Part shown: positions 23,549 through 35,159 of the stretch, one piece after another
How positions within the stretch are numbered: the stretch's first letter is position 1
Layout: the number at the start of each line of letters is the position of its first letter
From: Marthasterias glacialis
Taxonomy: Eukaryota > Echinodermata > Asteroidea > Forcipulatida > Asteriidae
Assembly: GCA_911728455.2 (NCBI GenBank)
Contig: OU452229.1
Span: forward strand, 23,611,347 to 23,675,346
DNA length: 64,000 nt
Direction of reading: 5' to 3'
Program-made: the position numbers and the translations under genes
The notes under the pieces: model-generated
Database searches by the model: none
What the model was told of the DNA's origin: nothing
What the model saw: the letters and a program-made list of their open reading frames with translations, nothing else

Positions 23549-26500
23549 TGTGCCAGCTTTTCACAATTCTTGAAATGTGTCATTGGATAATGCACTCTTT
23601 AGATAATCTGTTTCTATAGCCGTTTTACGGTAACTGTTGGTAGCGTGGTGCCATGTCTCTTTTCTTGGTGTTTAACAGTGTCATTCTAGTTACATCAGCT
23701 GACAGGTACAATACCTTGTGCGATGTTATCCACTGGTTCCCAGACACGAAAAGTTAACTCCCTTGGGGATAAAAAGTATCTCAAATTGTCCAGTTGTTAA
23801 AAACCATACTTTGAGATCTACTGCGTTCTGTTAGGGACGAGAGCGGCAGATGGTGATGCGATACATTCGCGTCCAGGTGTGAATCGAAACAGGTATGGCG
23901 AGTTAGATCGTGAGGCGTTACCTTTAACGGGCCTGGTGCTGTGGAGGACCAAATCAGTGCATTTGACACGTCGAAGATCAATACACAGTGTACACAACAC
24001 CGACGGCTCGGCACAGGCCGGCCTCTCATTGGCCAATCGTCTGGCATGACAGGTTTAGCGACATGTGTGTCCAAAGGCCGTGGAGTCGATTGTTGGAGGC
24101 TAGTTGACTCTACTCCAGTGGTGTACTTAACGAGAGTGTAGGCTGCCAGCCCGCAGTGACAGAAGTAAGTTTACGTCACATTGGTGAAGATGACACCGTG
24201 GTCACCCGTGAATTTGTTCATTAAAATAAAAATAAAAACTTGACCCAGAGAGAAAGCTATCTCTTGATACAAATCTCCAGCATCTGATGAAAGTGTCGCG
24301 AATCCTTTAGGAGATCATTACAACTTACATCATTTTGATTCCCATGGCAACTTCGACACAAATATGACATCTTACACAACGTCAATGCACAAAAATAGCA
24401 AAATCTCATTAGATGTATTGGTAGTCTCTAAAAACACACAGTCGAGACCTAGCCTCCGTCGCAGTTAAGTAAATGGAATAATTCAACCTGGAAAACCCCA
24501 CACACTAGATCCAACGACGCCAAGATTTTTACCACAATATGACACACTGACTTGTAAGTGATATCTTCGAAGTGGGCGATGCAATGACACAATTGACCTC
24601 TTACGTTCATCTAACAGACTCTCTTTCCACCCACGTCAACAATTCTGTTTTATACCGATTCTTTTAATATACATCTTCTTGATGTTTCGAAGCAGGACGA
24701 GTTTGTCTTTTGGAGACATAAGTACACACTCCAAGTGACGAAAGACACACAGCTTTCTGCTGGCAGAAATCTTTCCCAGCCTGAACCTCTGCAACGAAAA
24801 CATGAAAAAAAGAATATTGAGACGGAGTTAGTTTGCTTGTTTACTCAGCAGTTGATTGGATGGAGGGTTGTCATAATTTTAGCAATGGTTTTTTTTCTTC
24901 TTCCAATGTTTCAACAAAACTTACAAACGCCCACTGAAAATGGATTCTGACGTATTACCGCAATTGCTTTGACAATTAATCTGACAATGTCTGCAAACAA
25001 AAATGTGTTTACAAATTAAGCGAGAAAAACAGAATCGCGGATGAAAAGAAAAGGAGGGCAAGTAAAGGGCAAGTGGATGAAAGATCTGGGAAAGGGTCTG
25101 GTCTTGCCGTTGTGAAAATTTCCCTTTCAAAATGTTCCACACGGGAAAGATGAATGGTAACAAGAGGGGGACGTATAGTATACGGCGACTTAAATTTATA
25201 ACATCTTCACGTCTTGTTATAATGTCAGTCCTCACGTCTACGTCCAGCGTCTTAACTTACCGGTAGACATAGTTCTATCCACATACTCAATCCAAATTTG
25301 GTTAGAGAAATCTTTGGCCCAATATTAATTGGTTTGCTGACACAGTTTTGTGACCTTTGACTGTGAAGACCGTAACAAAACTGTTCGTCTTAATTTAGTG
25401 ATAAGAAACTAATGGAATGTCTACAGCTTGACAAATCTGAGACAAACTTGAGAAGAAAGAAAACAATATTTATGTATAATTTTGGCAAAACATTTTTTGT
25501 TGTTGCTTTATGTCTGGTGGTACGTCATTGTTTGTCTCAACATTTATTTCAACTTGTAAGAAAATGTTTTCTTTATATTGTAATTGAAATAGTCAAACTA
25601 TACAGGTAAGACAATATTTTTTATAACATTTTCAATATCTACGAACTTTATTTTAAAAACACATTAGGAATAAGTAGCAACAAAGAGTAGTGGATTTGTT
25701 TTTAATGTTTTTACGCAAACATGTAAAATATTAATACTAACACAGCTACGGCATGAAAGTACGCTTCACGAAAATAGAATTATTTTATAGCAGTGGTTTC
25801 TTTTTATCTGTTTAATTGTCTTTTTATTTGGCAATCAGTCTATTTTATTTCACGTTTAGTTTGCATTCAATTTTGTCTGATTGCTCTACTTTGTTGTTTT
25901 GTTGTTGTTGTTGTTGTTGTCGTCGTTGTTTTTTTTTTTTGTGGGGTGGTTTTGTTTTTGCAACAGAAGCTGCTCGCAAGTATGCTTATATCCAGGTATG
26001 CTGAGTCAAACAGCCACACATTATACATTATCAGTCATCTATGTGGTCACCTTTATTTTCTCTTTTTGGCTTGAAAAAAAAAGGAATTCATAGCTACGTG
26101 TCAGTCAAATCTGTCGTCTATCTAGCGGAATAAATTGGGTATCGTAGGACAGGCATGGACCCAATCGTGTGGAAAACAGGCTAATCACAGATCCAAATAT
26201 GATTGACAGACCTGTGGGAGTGTGAACTTGACCATGAACGGTGTTCCGGTATACCATTTAAAGCTGTCCTTTGTCCATGTAAGATTTCATCTGTCGTTTA
26301 TACTGCCAAATATTGTATCAAACTTTGACAGTGAATGTTGTTGGAAACCCCCCATAATGAGGTGTTTACAACCGCGTAGGGGACTGGTGTTCCATGCTTG
26401 TTTCGAACTGCGTGCCAGCCTGTCATAACTAGTGAGTGCATCACGCAAAAGGCTTCTTAGCTATTGTGTGGCTGTCACTTCGCATTTGGGAATATAAAAG

Positions 26501-26620
26501 AGAATATTTTAGTTTGACATAGCTTCTTTTTTTTTTATATAGGAAAGGAAAGGCATTTCTGACTTCGTTATTTGGAAGTGACTTAGGCCGTGTAGAAAGT
26601 CTGGGCATGTTGTATGGGAT
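23549..26620. other. Upstream flank of hh
   Basis: No coding region recognised. It contains a (GTT)n tract near 25898-25925. The hh promoter should lie at the left end, but no TATA box or clear motif can be named. Confidence 0.5.
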
Positions 26621-26624
26621 ATAG

Positions 26625-26790
26625 GGATCAGATTGGCTTAGTGGAATAGTATCTTGCCCGGCCTTTCATCTCCGAGGACCCCAGTTCGAATCCCGCCTCA
26701 GACCGAATAGCGATTGTACATTGGGGTTTTCAGTCCCTACCTGATTTTGAGAGGTTTCCGTATTATGTTTTCCTCCCAAATATAAGAAAA
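26625..26790 (+). mobile_element. tRNA-derived SINE (head region)
   Basis: A-box-like TGGCTTAGTGG and B-box GTTCGAATCCC lie about 50 bp apart, as in a tRNA promoter, followed by unrelated sequence ending near an A-rich stretch. Not a folded tRNA gene. Confidence 0.6.
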
Positions 26791-27969
26791 GAAAAGGAAC
26801 AATAGGGTCACCAGCTGATGGGTGAGGGTCCCCGGTTGGAAAGTCATGTACAAAACCTGTGGGAGCTGTTGCCAAAAAGTTAAGAGTACAAACAAAAGAG
26901 GGACAATAGGAGGTCCCCGATTGCAGGTGTTTACACACTGGTGTGTTTGTTTGGGTGGGGTGGGGAGCAAAGCAGTTACTTTAGGTGCAAGACATACATA
27001 TATCTGTTAAAGAAAAATTACGTAATTGGAACAGTTTGTTTCTGTCAATCCAAAATGATTGTAGATGTATACCGTAAAACTAATCTGTGAAAATTTCGCT
27101 TCAAAAGGTGGTAGTGTTTTTGAGATATTGGCGAAAATCTGGAGCGGTTATTTCCACGCAGCATGAAGGATCAGTGTTTTTAAACGAAACCTATGTTTTT
27201 TTCTTCAAACGATGATGGGCCAATCATCGCTTCAAAGTGAAAAAAAAGACAAGTGCAGTTTTCTTTAAAATGAAATAACCGGCAAAACGATTTTACTGGA
27301 TACTGGATGTCCTTTCAATCATAAGTAAGTTATTTTGTAGTAATTTGGAAGTGCATTTTTGTCATGTCTGCAAATAATGTAATTTCCCTTTAATATTGAT
27401 TTACTGGACCGTATACTAATTGCGAAAACCAAACAAACTGTGTAAAACCAAGTTTTCTATTTCAATTTTAGAAGATTTTTCGACTGGATACAGAGTATAA
27501 TGTCTATGATCTCATATTTGGGGGACAAGGGTTAGTCGATAGTCGCTTAAGAAGATCTCTTGGTTTCGTAATCAGAAAAATTATTAATAAATGAATTAAT
27601 GAATGTTGTCGTTTAAAGAGAATTTATGGTTTGTCTATGGAGCTATTTCACTGGAACATTGTCCGAAGTTTTCGCCGAGACAAAACAGGAGCAAATTGCC
27701 TCCATATTTGTCGAGTTCCCTATATATTCCAACGCGTTTGCACCGATATTGATCTATTAATCAAGGAGGCCAGCCTATTTTGTCCCCAGCATCGATTTCG
27801 TCACACGCTTTCGGGTTGTGTGGATATAGAAAAGTGGGGCATTGCACTGATTTACGTGTTGATATAAGTGATTACTTTCTACGTCTGTGTACAGAGCGCC
27901 CTCTTTCTTTTTCTGTCAGCAACTGTTAGGATTATTGTTGTCAATCAAGGGAACAGTTTGAAGTAGTTC

Positions 27970-28275
27970 TTTATCCTTCTTAAGAGATGTTCATACAATT
28001 AAACACCTACAATGTGTTGTAATTAGTGAGAAGTGATAAAAAAACCCCATACATTTGCCACTGGAAATACAACCAGCGGAACCACGCTCAGAGATCAAAA
28101 TTTTGGTTCTACTAATGGTGGACTGTGGTCCGTCACGAAATTAAACAAAAAAACCACACAATTTCAAGGGATATTTATGTGAATCATTATAAGTTACTTT
28201 AAAAATATCTGTCCAACCATAGTTTTATAACAAAACAAAAGCCCACAAACCGAAGGCAATGTGTCCCTTTAAAAA
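27970..28275 (+). repeat. Interspersed repeat, family B copy 2
   Basis: Second copy of the element at 7020-7385, in the same orientation, on the other side of the hh gene. Confidence 0.65.
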
Positions 28276-29652
28276 ATGAACATAACACTGGTTTTAAAGG
28301 TCTCTTTCAAGCATGAGATAGTTTCAACAGAGGGCGTTTCTCGTAGGCTGTGGTTCTACCATGCGATGATAGAAATCACACTGTAACTGAAAGATTATAG
28401 AAGCGATCAAACCCTACTACGCTGATCACTGATCATGGTATCATGGTATTGCTGTATGGTTAGCGATCCACAGCTTACCAAAGCGCAGTTCAGAATCACA
28501 TACATATAGACTCTAAATCAACTTAGAGGTGACTGAACTCATCGCGGGTAGATTATTTTATTTCAAACCTTTTGCAAAATCTCTTCTTAAAAAAAATCTG
28601 CTGTTGTGTCTCTATGGTTTTCGTCATCATCTTGAAATCATCTCAAAATGAACGCAGTGACGTCACGCGGTACGTACAATTGACGTTGACGTTGTACCTG
28701 CACAGCAAGATCCTTAGGGCCATGTCACGCGAGGCAATTTACAGGCAACCAGTTCCAGGCAATCTCCAAGAAGAAAAGACACTCACCAGTTGAGTGTTCA
28801 CCGAATTTTCTTGAGGATTGAAAGACATTGCCAGAGAAATAAACCCTGCGCTAATAAAGTATTTCTTCTGCATGCGGTGCAGTGGTTACCTCCAAGTTGC
28901 CAGTAAAATTGCCCTGTGCGACATGTCCCTTTATACTCGTCATTGTTTAAAATACGTTGTGAGTATAAGCCCACAGAATCTAAATAATAAAGCATCTGAC
29001 ATTTCGAGGCAACATCAACATATGAAAATTAAGATGTTATTGATAAGAAGATGGAAGCATTTTCTGTGTCAACGTAAACTTAATATTACAAATAGATGAG
29101 AAAAAATAAACATTTTCCCACATCACTGTTTTCAATTTCTTATATTTTTATTGTAAATCGTGTCTGAAATTATTCCCTGTATGCGCTGCTTGACCTCGAC
29201 AATTTATTACATTATAAACAGTTTTCCCTCTCTGTGGCAATTTCCGTATTAATAGACGTACTGTATAAGGAAAATGCACCTAAATGGTGCTTACACAACT
29301 GTGATTACTGCTCACGTGTGATTTGAGAGAGCTTCCGGTCACGTTGATATACTTGTCCTCTAAAAGCTTGACGCCCACAGTACACTGCTTTAGCGTTTTC
29401 GTTCTCAATACGATATCTGATTCATGATTATTCATAGTCTCGGATAAAGGTTGTGGGTCAAGCTGGACCAATGAGGAATCAGTGAGGAATCTTTAAGCGA
29501 ATCTATTTTGAAATAGTGCATTTGTGGCCAATAGATCCTTTTACTAATAAATTAAGTATGCACGCATGCGTGTAGCACAGGTTAGGCAGCGGTGAAACAG
29601 CGGTTTGTTTTGCACTGTGCAAAACATTACGACCGAGCTACAAACAGTCAAA

Positions 29653-29763
29653 ATGGTGTCAAAATGCAGTGTTTTTGGATGTACCAAAGGGCAGAATGTG
29701 GAAGCCAAACAGAGGGGAAATGAATATACGATTTTTGTTTTTACCCGTAATAGACTACACTGA
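29653..29763 (+). pseudogene. THAP-domain-like N-terminal fragment
   Basis: A 36-codon frame opens MVSKCSVFGCTKGQ, which has the start and the first two zinc cysteines (C-x4-C) of a THAP DNA-binding domain. It then reaches IFVFTR, where THAP domains have a hydrophobic FHxFP-like stretch. The second half (C-x2-H, the conserved W and P) is absent. The frame stops at 29763, and a possible donor (CCC/GTAATA) lies at 29747. It could be the first exon of a gene whose other exons I cannot find, or a remnant of a THAP-bearing transposase or duplicated gene. A MITE sits 92 bp downstream. Confidence 0.3.
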
Positions 29764-29854
29764 AATGCATGTCAAGTCCTTCAAGAATGTCGGCAAGCCG
29801 GCATCAAACTAAACATTATACAGTAAAAATGTCTGGTTCACAGTGCAGGGTACA

Positions 29855-30106
29855 CATAGAGTTATATATAAGAACTAGAGGGAGCACTCGCGATGCCACG
29901 CACGGAACTCCACTGACTCGCCATGGGCGAAAATCCCTATGGGTCAATTGCATACGAATGTCCACTTAGAAAATGGCTGCTGTGTGAACGGATGAGTAAC
30001 CAGTGTAAATGAATGGTCCGCGCCATTTTCTCAATGGTCAAAAAATGCTCCTTGTTGGGCCGCGTCGCATGGTTTGTACGCCCTCGTTGTTATATATAAC
30101 TCTATG
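29855..30106 (+). mobile_element. hAT-type MITE with 8-bp target duplication (252 bp)
   Basis: Ends are CATAGAGTTATATATAA and its complement. The 8-bp sequence AGGGTACA flanks both ends exactly (29847-29854 and 30107-30114). There is no coding capacity, so it is a non-autonomous element. A second copy, reversed and interrupted, lies at about 45375-45530. Confidence 0.88.
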
Positions 30107-30204
30107 AGGGTACACGACCAAAAATAAATGCTGACGTAAGGATCAATGCTGATGTACAGAGTCAGTAAAGAGACAAGTTTTTAATCTTTTTAAAATTATT
30201 TTTA

Positions 30205-30705
30205 TTTTTATATTTCGTTCCCTTGAAATACTGTTTTGTTCCCCCCAAAATATGATCTTGTTCCCTCGAAAAATTATTTGGTTCACTCGAAATACTATTG
30301 TTTCTCTCGAAATATTATTTCGATCCCTCAAAATTATATTTTTGTTCCCTCGGAATATTATTTCGTTACCCAAAACATTATATCATTCCCTCAAAATAAC
30401 ATTTTGTTCCTTTGAAATAAAATATTTCATTCCCTCGAAAAAAAAAATATAAAAAAAATGTTCATTCAAAATATATTCTTATTTTGTTCCCTCAAAATAC
30501 TATTTTGTTCGCTCTAAATATTTTGGCACCTAAAAAAAGTGATTTTGTTTCCTCAAAATGATATCGTCCCCTCAAAATATTTTTTCGTTCCCTCGAGGTG
30601 TTTCGTTTCTCGACATCAAATATGTTTGTGTTCCCTCGAAATAATATTTTGAGGAAAGGAAACAAGTTTTCGGGTGAACAAAATAACATTTTGAGGGAAG
30701 TTTGG
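30205..30705 (+). repeat. Degenerate tandem repeat of TTCCCTCGAAATA-type units
   Basis: About 20-25 units of roughly 18-25 bp with core TTCCCTCGAAATATTATTT, heavily diverged. Toward the right end (30650-30700) the motif appears in reverse (TTTTGAGGGAAG). Open frames on both strands here are by-products. Confidence 0.85.
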
Positions 30706-31239
30706 GTACATCAGTGTAATTAATTTGCATTTACAGGGCCCTTGACCTGCACACTAAGACGTACAGAAAGTTATTTAAGGCACCATGATGGTCCATGACA
30801 TTGTAATTAAAATAAAAGTGTATTCTTCTGAAGGCTCAGACTATGTGCTTGGTCTTTATTTACCTGTATGATTCTTATTTGGTAGAAAAGTATGGTTAAG
30901 ATAAAGACATATACAAGGCTAGGGTGTTTTTTCCAGAATTGTGGTGTAATTTTTGTTAAGACAACTTTTAACCAACTTCTTCATGGTTAGGCTGGCTGCT
31001 GGGGATGTATATAAGACGTGCAGTTTCCTGTACACAAATTTCTTTCTTGCTTTCTTTTTCCTTGTAAAGACAATCAAACGTCCGGCCACGAGATTGGATT
31101 CTAATTTCCAGCAACTCTGTTCCACTTTCGCCTCACACGTGCTCTACACGCATGCGTGCATAAATTATAATGCATTAGTAAAATTAATGGTCTCTATGGC
31201 TAGATGTTTGCAGTGATTTCAGTCTCAGCGGCACAGCGG

Positions 31240-32370
31240 CGACTCTAGGGTGAAAATTCTAGGGGGCACACGGGGTGCACCATTTCTAGGGGGCACTTCT
31301 GGCCAATTATGTACACTTTTCCTGAACAAGCCTCCTTTTCAGCTCTCTTATTATGTCGTTTAATATTTTTTTTATAAGATAATCTGACATGGAGGTAAAA
31401 ACAAGGTACACTGTCTGTGTATAAAAAGAAAAAATAGTTTACAAAAAACATTGACATTACTACATAAAAGCTTACAAAATGTAACATTTCACTCTGGTAG
31501 TGTTTAATCTCAAAAGTCCAGATTTCAAATGGGGGACACCCGGTGCACGGACATCAATAGACCGATTGCGCGACCAATGTTGACATGCCATCACGTGACC
31601 TGTAGTGGGTACTACGTCATCTGAGCTGATGGCAAACTACGTGCAAATACATGCCGTGACCGACAGAGTCACACCAAAAGTCGGCTTTTGGTAATAATAA
31701 CACAGTTACTATACTAAGCCATTTTATTAAAGTTGTATGTTGTGACATTGATTTTAATCACAATTACTGTTTTATAAACTACCAGTATTCTACTACAAAA
31801 GAGGTTTATTTTGAGTTATGCACTACTACCGGCGTCGGACGACTATGTAGCCACCCGCATGTTATTTAGTTTGTAATGTAGGCCTAAATCAGTGTAAAAA
31901 GGGTAAAGAACGTTGGAAAAGTGAGCATTCATACCTAGCCTTGCGAAATTTCAAATAGGCAAAGGAATCACACAGTTTTGGAAAGCAATTTCTTTGGATG
32001 ATTCAGCTTCAAAAATGTGAAATTGTTGTGTTGAAAAGTGTGTGATCACGGCCGTCTGGCCTATACGTTCCGTCGTGCACTGTACACATCGTGCACATTT
32101 ATACGCTACTTGTAAAATTTCCAAGACTTGCTGGAACTATCCTTACTGGCTTTATTCAGACACTCGAAGGTCTCTGGTACAAACTCTGGAATATTGTTCA
32201 CAGATTTTGAGCAAGAAAAGCCTCAATCGAATAAACAAATGCAACAGTCACCATTTACATGATGGCTACATTTAAAACTCACAGATCACGGGACGCGGGT
32301 CGCGCAATCGGTCTAATGGGGGGGGGGGGGGGGCACGTGCCCCCCTTAGTTACGCCACTGCAGCGGTCTC
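31240..32370 (-). repeat. G-tract interspersed repeat, family C copy 2 (split)
   Basis: Reverse complement of the repeat at 11186-11520. It is cut in two by the DNA transposon at 31560-32313; the left part is 31240-31559 and the right part 32314-32370 (ending TTAGTTACGCCACTG). Confidence 0.8.
31560..32313. mobile_element. 754-bp non-autonomous DNA transposon with TA target duplication
   Basis: Ends are the perfect 16-bp inverted repeat GACCGATTGCGCGACC, flanked by TA on both sides (31558-31559, 32314-32315). Removing it restores the family C repeat. No transposase is recognised; the 77-aa frame at 32042-32275 resembles nothing I know. The TA duplication fits Tc1/mariner-like transposition. 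Confidence 0.85.
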
Positions 32371-33213
32371 AAATTTGTTCCTGTTTATTCTTTGATGCTG
32401 TTCTTTTAACCACATGACCATAACGTAAAATAACCTTTAAGCAAAGGTTCTTATAATAAGATGAATTAACAAATAAATAAGTAAATAAATAAATAAAAAA
32501 AGTACTACAACGTTTTTATTGCAACGAAATCAACGGACAACAATGAAATCCATCTTGATTCATCCGCAAGAAATCAACAATGAAATGTACAAAATTATAA
32601 AAAATTCTGACTGACTAATTACTTCATGGTCACTCTTTTCATCTCTTACGATATAATTTCCTTTTCGATTCTTTCTTGCGATGCCCTCCGAAAACATCTT
32701 CGAGCAAAATGAACAATTAGTGACGTCTGACCTTTATTCTAAACACAATATGGACGGGAAATGAAATCAGTGAAAAGAAAAGTAACTGCTGTCATCTGGA
32801 CTGTACATGGGTTGCGTTGATATCAAATAAAACAAATCCTGAGTGAGTCCTTCATATAAAAGGTAGTGGTCGCAAGAACTTTTTCATTACTGGGAAAAAT
32901 GTCACTGAGAAAAACCATCCTGTCATCAAATTGGTTCTGGATGTGTCTTATACAAAAATCCACGTTTTTCAAATGAATATTTCAAGTACCAATAATTGTG
33001 CTCGTATTAGTTGCATCTTTTTGACTTGAAGACTTTAATAAATTTTTATAGAACCAGTTTGAACTGTTGATACCATTGCTACCCCAAAACGACCCCGATC
33101 TGTATTCAATAGGAACAAAACGGTCGTAATCTTAGAGAAATCGTTTCAAGTATTAGGAGTTATTCCAAGTATTTATCGATTTCAGCAAACATAGAGTAAC
33201 TTTGGGGAGCGTC

Positions 33214-34164
33214 ATGAATGTTGGAACTGATGTCGTAAGCTTGCTGATCGGCATAACTGCTGTTCTGGGTAACGGCTTAGTTTGCCTCGTCATGAGAGCC
33301 AGGAAACAATATTTCAGATCTTCAACCAACCATCTGATCCTTCACCAATCTGTTATTGACTTCCTAAGTGGATGGGTGTACATCGTGTTCCTGTTTGTAC
33401 CGGCTGCAGGTGAGGTTGAGCTACCTCCGAACTTCCTAGGGGAGTTGATGTGTAGAGTTCGACGCCCCAATTACATCCAGTGGTCTCTCTTTATTACATC
33501 AACTTTCAACCTCGTTGTCATCTCTTTGGAACGTTACCTCGCCACTTGTCACCCAATTAGACATCGCAACAGCTTCTCTAAAAAAACGATGAAGGTGGGG
33601 ATGTTGGGGTCTTGGTTACTTGGATTCGGTATCAATTTGAACAGTGTTTACTTGAACCAGCTGGATTATAAACATATGGAGTGTCGCTTCCAGCAGAACA
33701 GCAGAGTCCTTCAGGCACTGATGGTGACGTTACAGACTATTTCAGAGTATATAGTACCCGTCTTGATTCATATCTTCGCGTACACCAAGATGTGGCTGAT
33801 GATTCGAAGCAGAATGACTGACCCATCCAACCCAGCGGACGACAAGATGAACCGAGCTAAGAGGAACATCTTGGTGACGTTGTTCTTCACATCAGTCTTC
33901 TTCGCTATATGCTGGGGGCCCATTGAAGTCTTCTTCCTGTACAATAACATCACCGGCACCATCCCTGCGAATACTCTCTTTACTGTTCTTACTTGTATCA
34001 CTGCATTCAACGCGTGTATCAACCCAGTTGTTTACTGTTTTCACTATGATCATTTTCGACGTCATCTCAAGAAACTGATGCTCAACTTGGTACCTGGTAA
34101 CAATTGCATTGAACCGTTGGGACAACTCGGCAGTGTCTCGTCGAAATGTAGAACCACCAACTAA
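33214..34164 (+). CDS. Rhodopsin-family (class A) GPCR, paralogue 1
   Basis: Single-exon receptor of 316 aa. The first ATG of the frame is 33214; the frame is open for a further 57 nt upstream but without an ATG. Seven membrane segments can be followed. TM1 has GN at residues 19-20. TM2 has D49. Cys80 before TM3 and Cys157 in the second extracellular loop form the usual disulfide pair. TM3 ends ERY (106-108), TM4 has W134, TM6 has CWGP (233-236) and TM7 has NPVVY (270-274), followed by a short basic tail. The N-terminus is only about 7 residues and no cleavable signal is evident. The ligand cannot be told. Lineage-expanded orphan receptors of this kind are common in echinoderms. Paralogue 2 lies 2.9 kb downstream on the same strand, so the pair arose by tandem duplication. 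Confidence 0.93.
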   Translation: MNVGTDVVSLLIGITAVLGNGLVCLVMRARKQYFRSSTNHLILHQSVIDFLSGWVYIVFLFVPAAGEVELPPNFLGELMCRVRRPNYIQWSLFITSTFNLVVISLERYLATCHPIRHRNSFSKKTMKVGMLGSWLLGFGINLNSVYLNQLDYKHMECRFQQNSRVLQALMVTLQTISEYIVPVLIHIFAYTKMWLMIRSRMTDPSNPADDKMNRAKRNILVTLFFTSVFFAICWGPIEVFFLYNNITGTIPANTLFTVLTCITAFNACINPVVYCFHYDHFRRHLKKLMLNLVPGNNCIEPLGQLGSVSSKCRTTN

Positions 34165-34404
34165 TGCACACCTTTTCCCCAACCCATCAACAGTCTACTG
34201 CTGTTATGATTAATTCTTTTTGGCCGCGGACTGTACTGCAGTGAACTTACCATGGTTTATATGGGATTAAGCATTATAACCAACAGAGTTCAACATTTGA
34301 TTGTTGAGTTACCATTAATGGGGACGGATTTTTTTAGAAGTTAAGACAATGATCTTTGTAAATCACTGCTGGTGATAATTATGTTTGAGCACCAACTCTA
34401 AAGT

Positions 34405-34815
34405 TGACCAGTGGCGTGTCATTGCCGAGCGGTCTAGCGCACCGGACTCAAGCTCTTGTGTTTCTAATCAGCAGAGTGTCACGGTTCGAGTCCTGGTCTT
34501 GACGCTTGTGTCCTTAAGCAAGACACTTAACCATTATTGCTGCGTCCTTCGGATGAGACGTAAAGCCGTTGGTCCCGTGTGTTTTGTAATGCACATAAAA
34601 TAACCCACAGTTACAATTATCGCTAAGAGAAGGGGTTTGGCTCGGTGTTTCTTGCAGTGACTGCTGAATGCGCCGCAGCACCTTGTAAACCCTTATAAGG
34701 TGCTACATAAATGGGTCTCAACATTCAAAAACTTCAAAAACCTGTCGTAAAAATGACAATAATAAGCGCCTTGAGTACCTAATTGCTGGTAGATACGTGC
34801 GCTATATAAGACTCC
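34405..34815 (+). mobile_element. tRNA-Leu-derived SINE
   Basis: The head is like tRNA-Leu(CAA): GCCGAGCGGTCTAGCGC (A box), GGACTCAAGCT (anticodon region) and GGTTCGAGTCC (B box). It is followed by the core CTTGTGTCCTTAAGCAAGAC and GGATGAGACGTAAAGCCG. It lies 240 bp after the stop codon of GPCR paralogue 1. Confidence 0.85.
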
Positions 34816-34950
34816 GGTATTACCTGTACTCTTTTTTAAAAACAAGATGGCGGAGACGAGAAAAAGGTATCCAAGAAGGTATAGCTGTCAAACAAACCTC
34901 CAGGTGGCGCTGTGCTTAGCTTATACTACATAATGAAAATTCATCCAACA

Positions 34951-35069
34951 ATTATTGATCAATTAATCCGAACAGTATTATTTGTTTTCCTGAATTCGTT
35001 AAGCCTCAATGTTATTGAACATGAAACCAGGGAAACAAATAATACTGTTCAGATTAATTGATCAATAAT
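34951..35069. repeat. Palindromic MITE (119 bp, 42-bp arms)
   Basis: Left arm starts ATTATTGATCAATTAATC and the right arm is its near-perfect complement, with a loop of about 35 bases. Confidence 0.8.
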
Positions 35070-35159
35070 ATTTAGAAGGTATTCACTGATACTTTCTACT
35101 AAGTAACAAGTCTTGAAACATCTTAGTTGCTTGTCACTATGCTAAAATTGGTTGAAACC

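Noticed and set aside
32042..32275. 77-aa frame inside the 754-bp transposon as a transposase
   Set aside because: Too short and with no catalytic motif seen; treated as non-coding.
33202..33213. Earlier TTG start for GPCR paralogue 1
   Set aside because: Animal nuclear genes rarely start at TTG; the ATG at 33214 still leaves a complete first membrane segment.
33768..34182. Minus-strand frames under GPCR paralogue 1
   Set aside because: Shadows of a receptor gene whose motifs are all in the plus frame.
34405..34500. A functional tRNA-Leu gene
   Set aside because: The acceptor stem has mismatches and the sequence runs on into a SINE core; tRNA-derived, not a tRNA.
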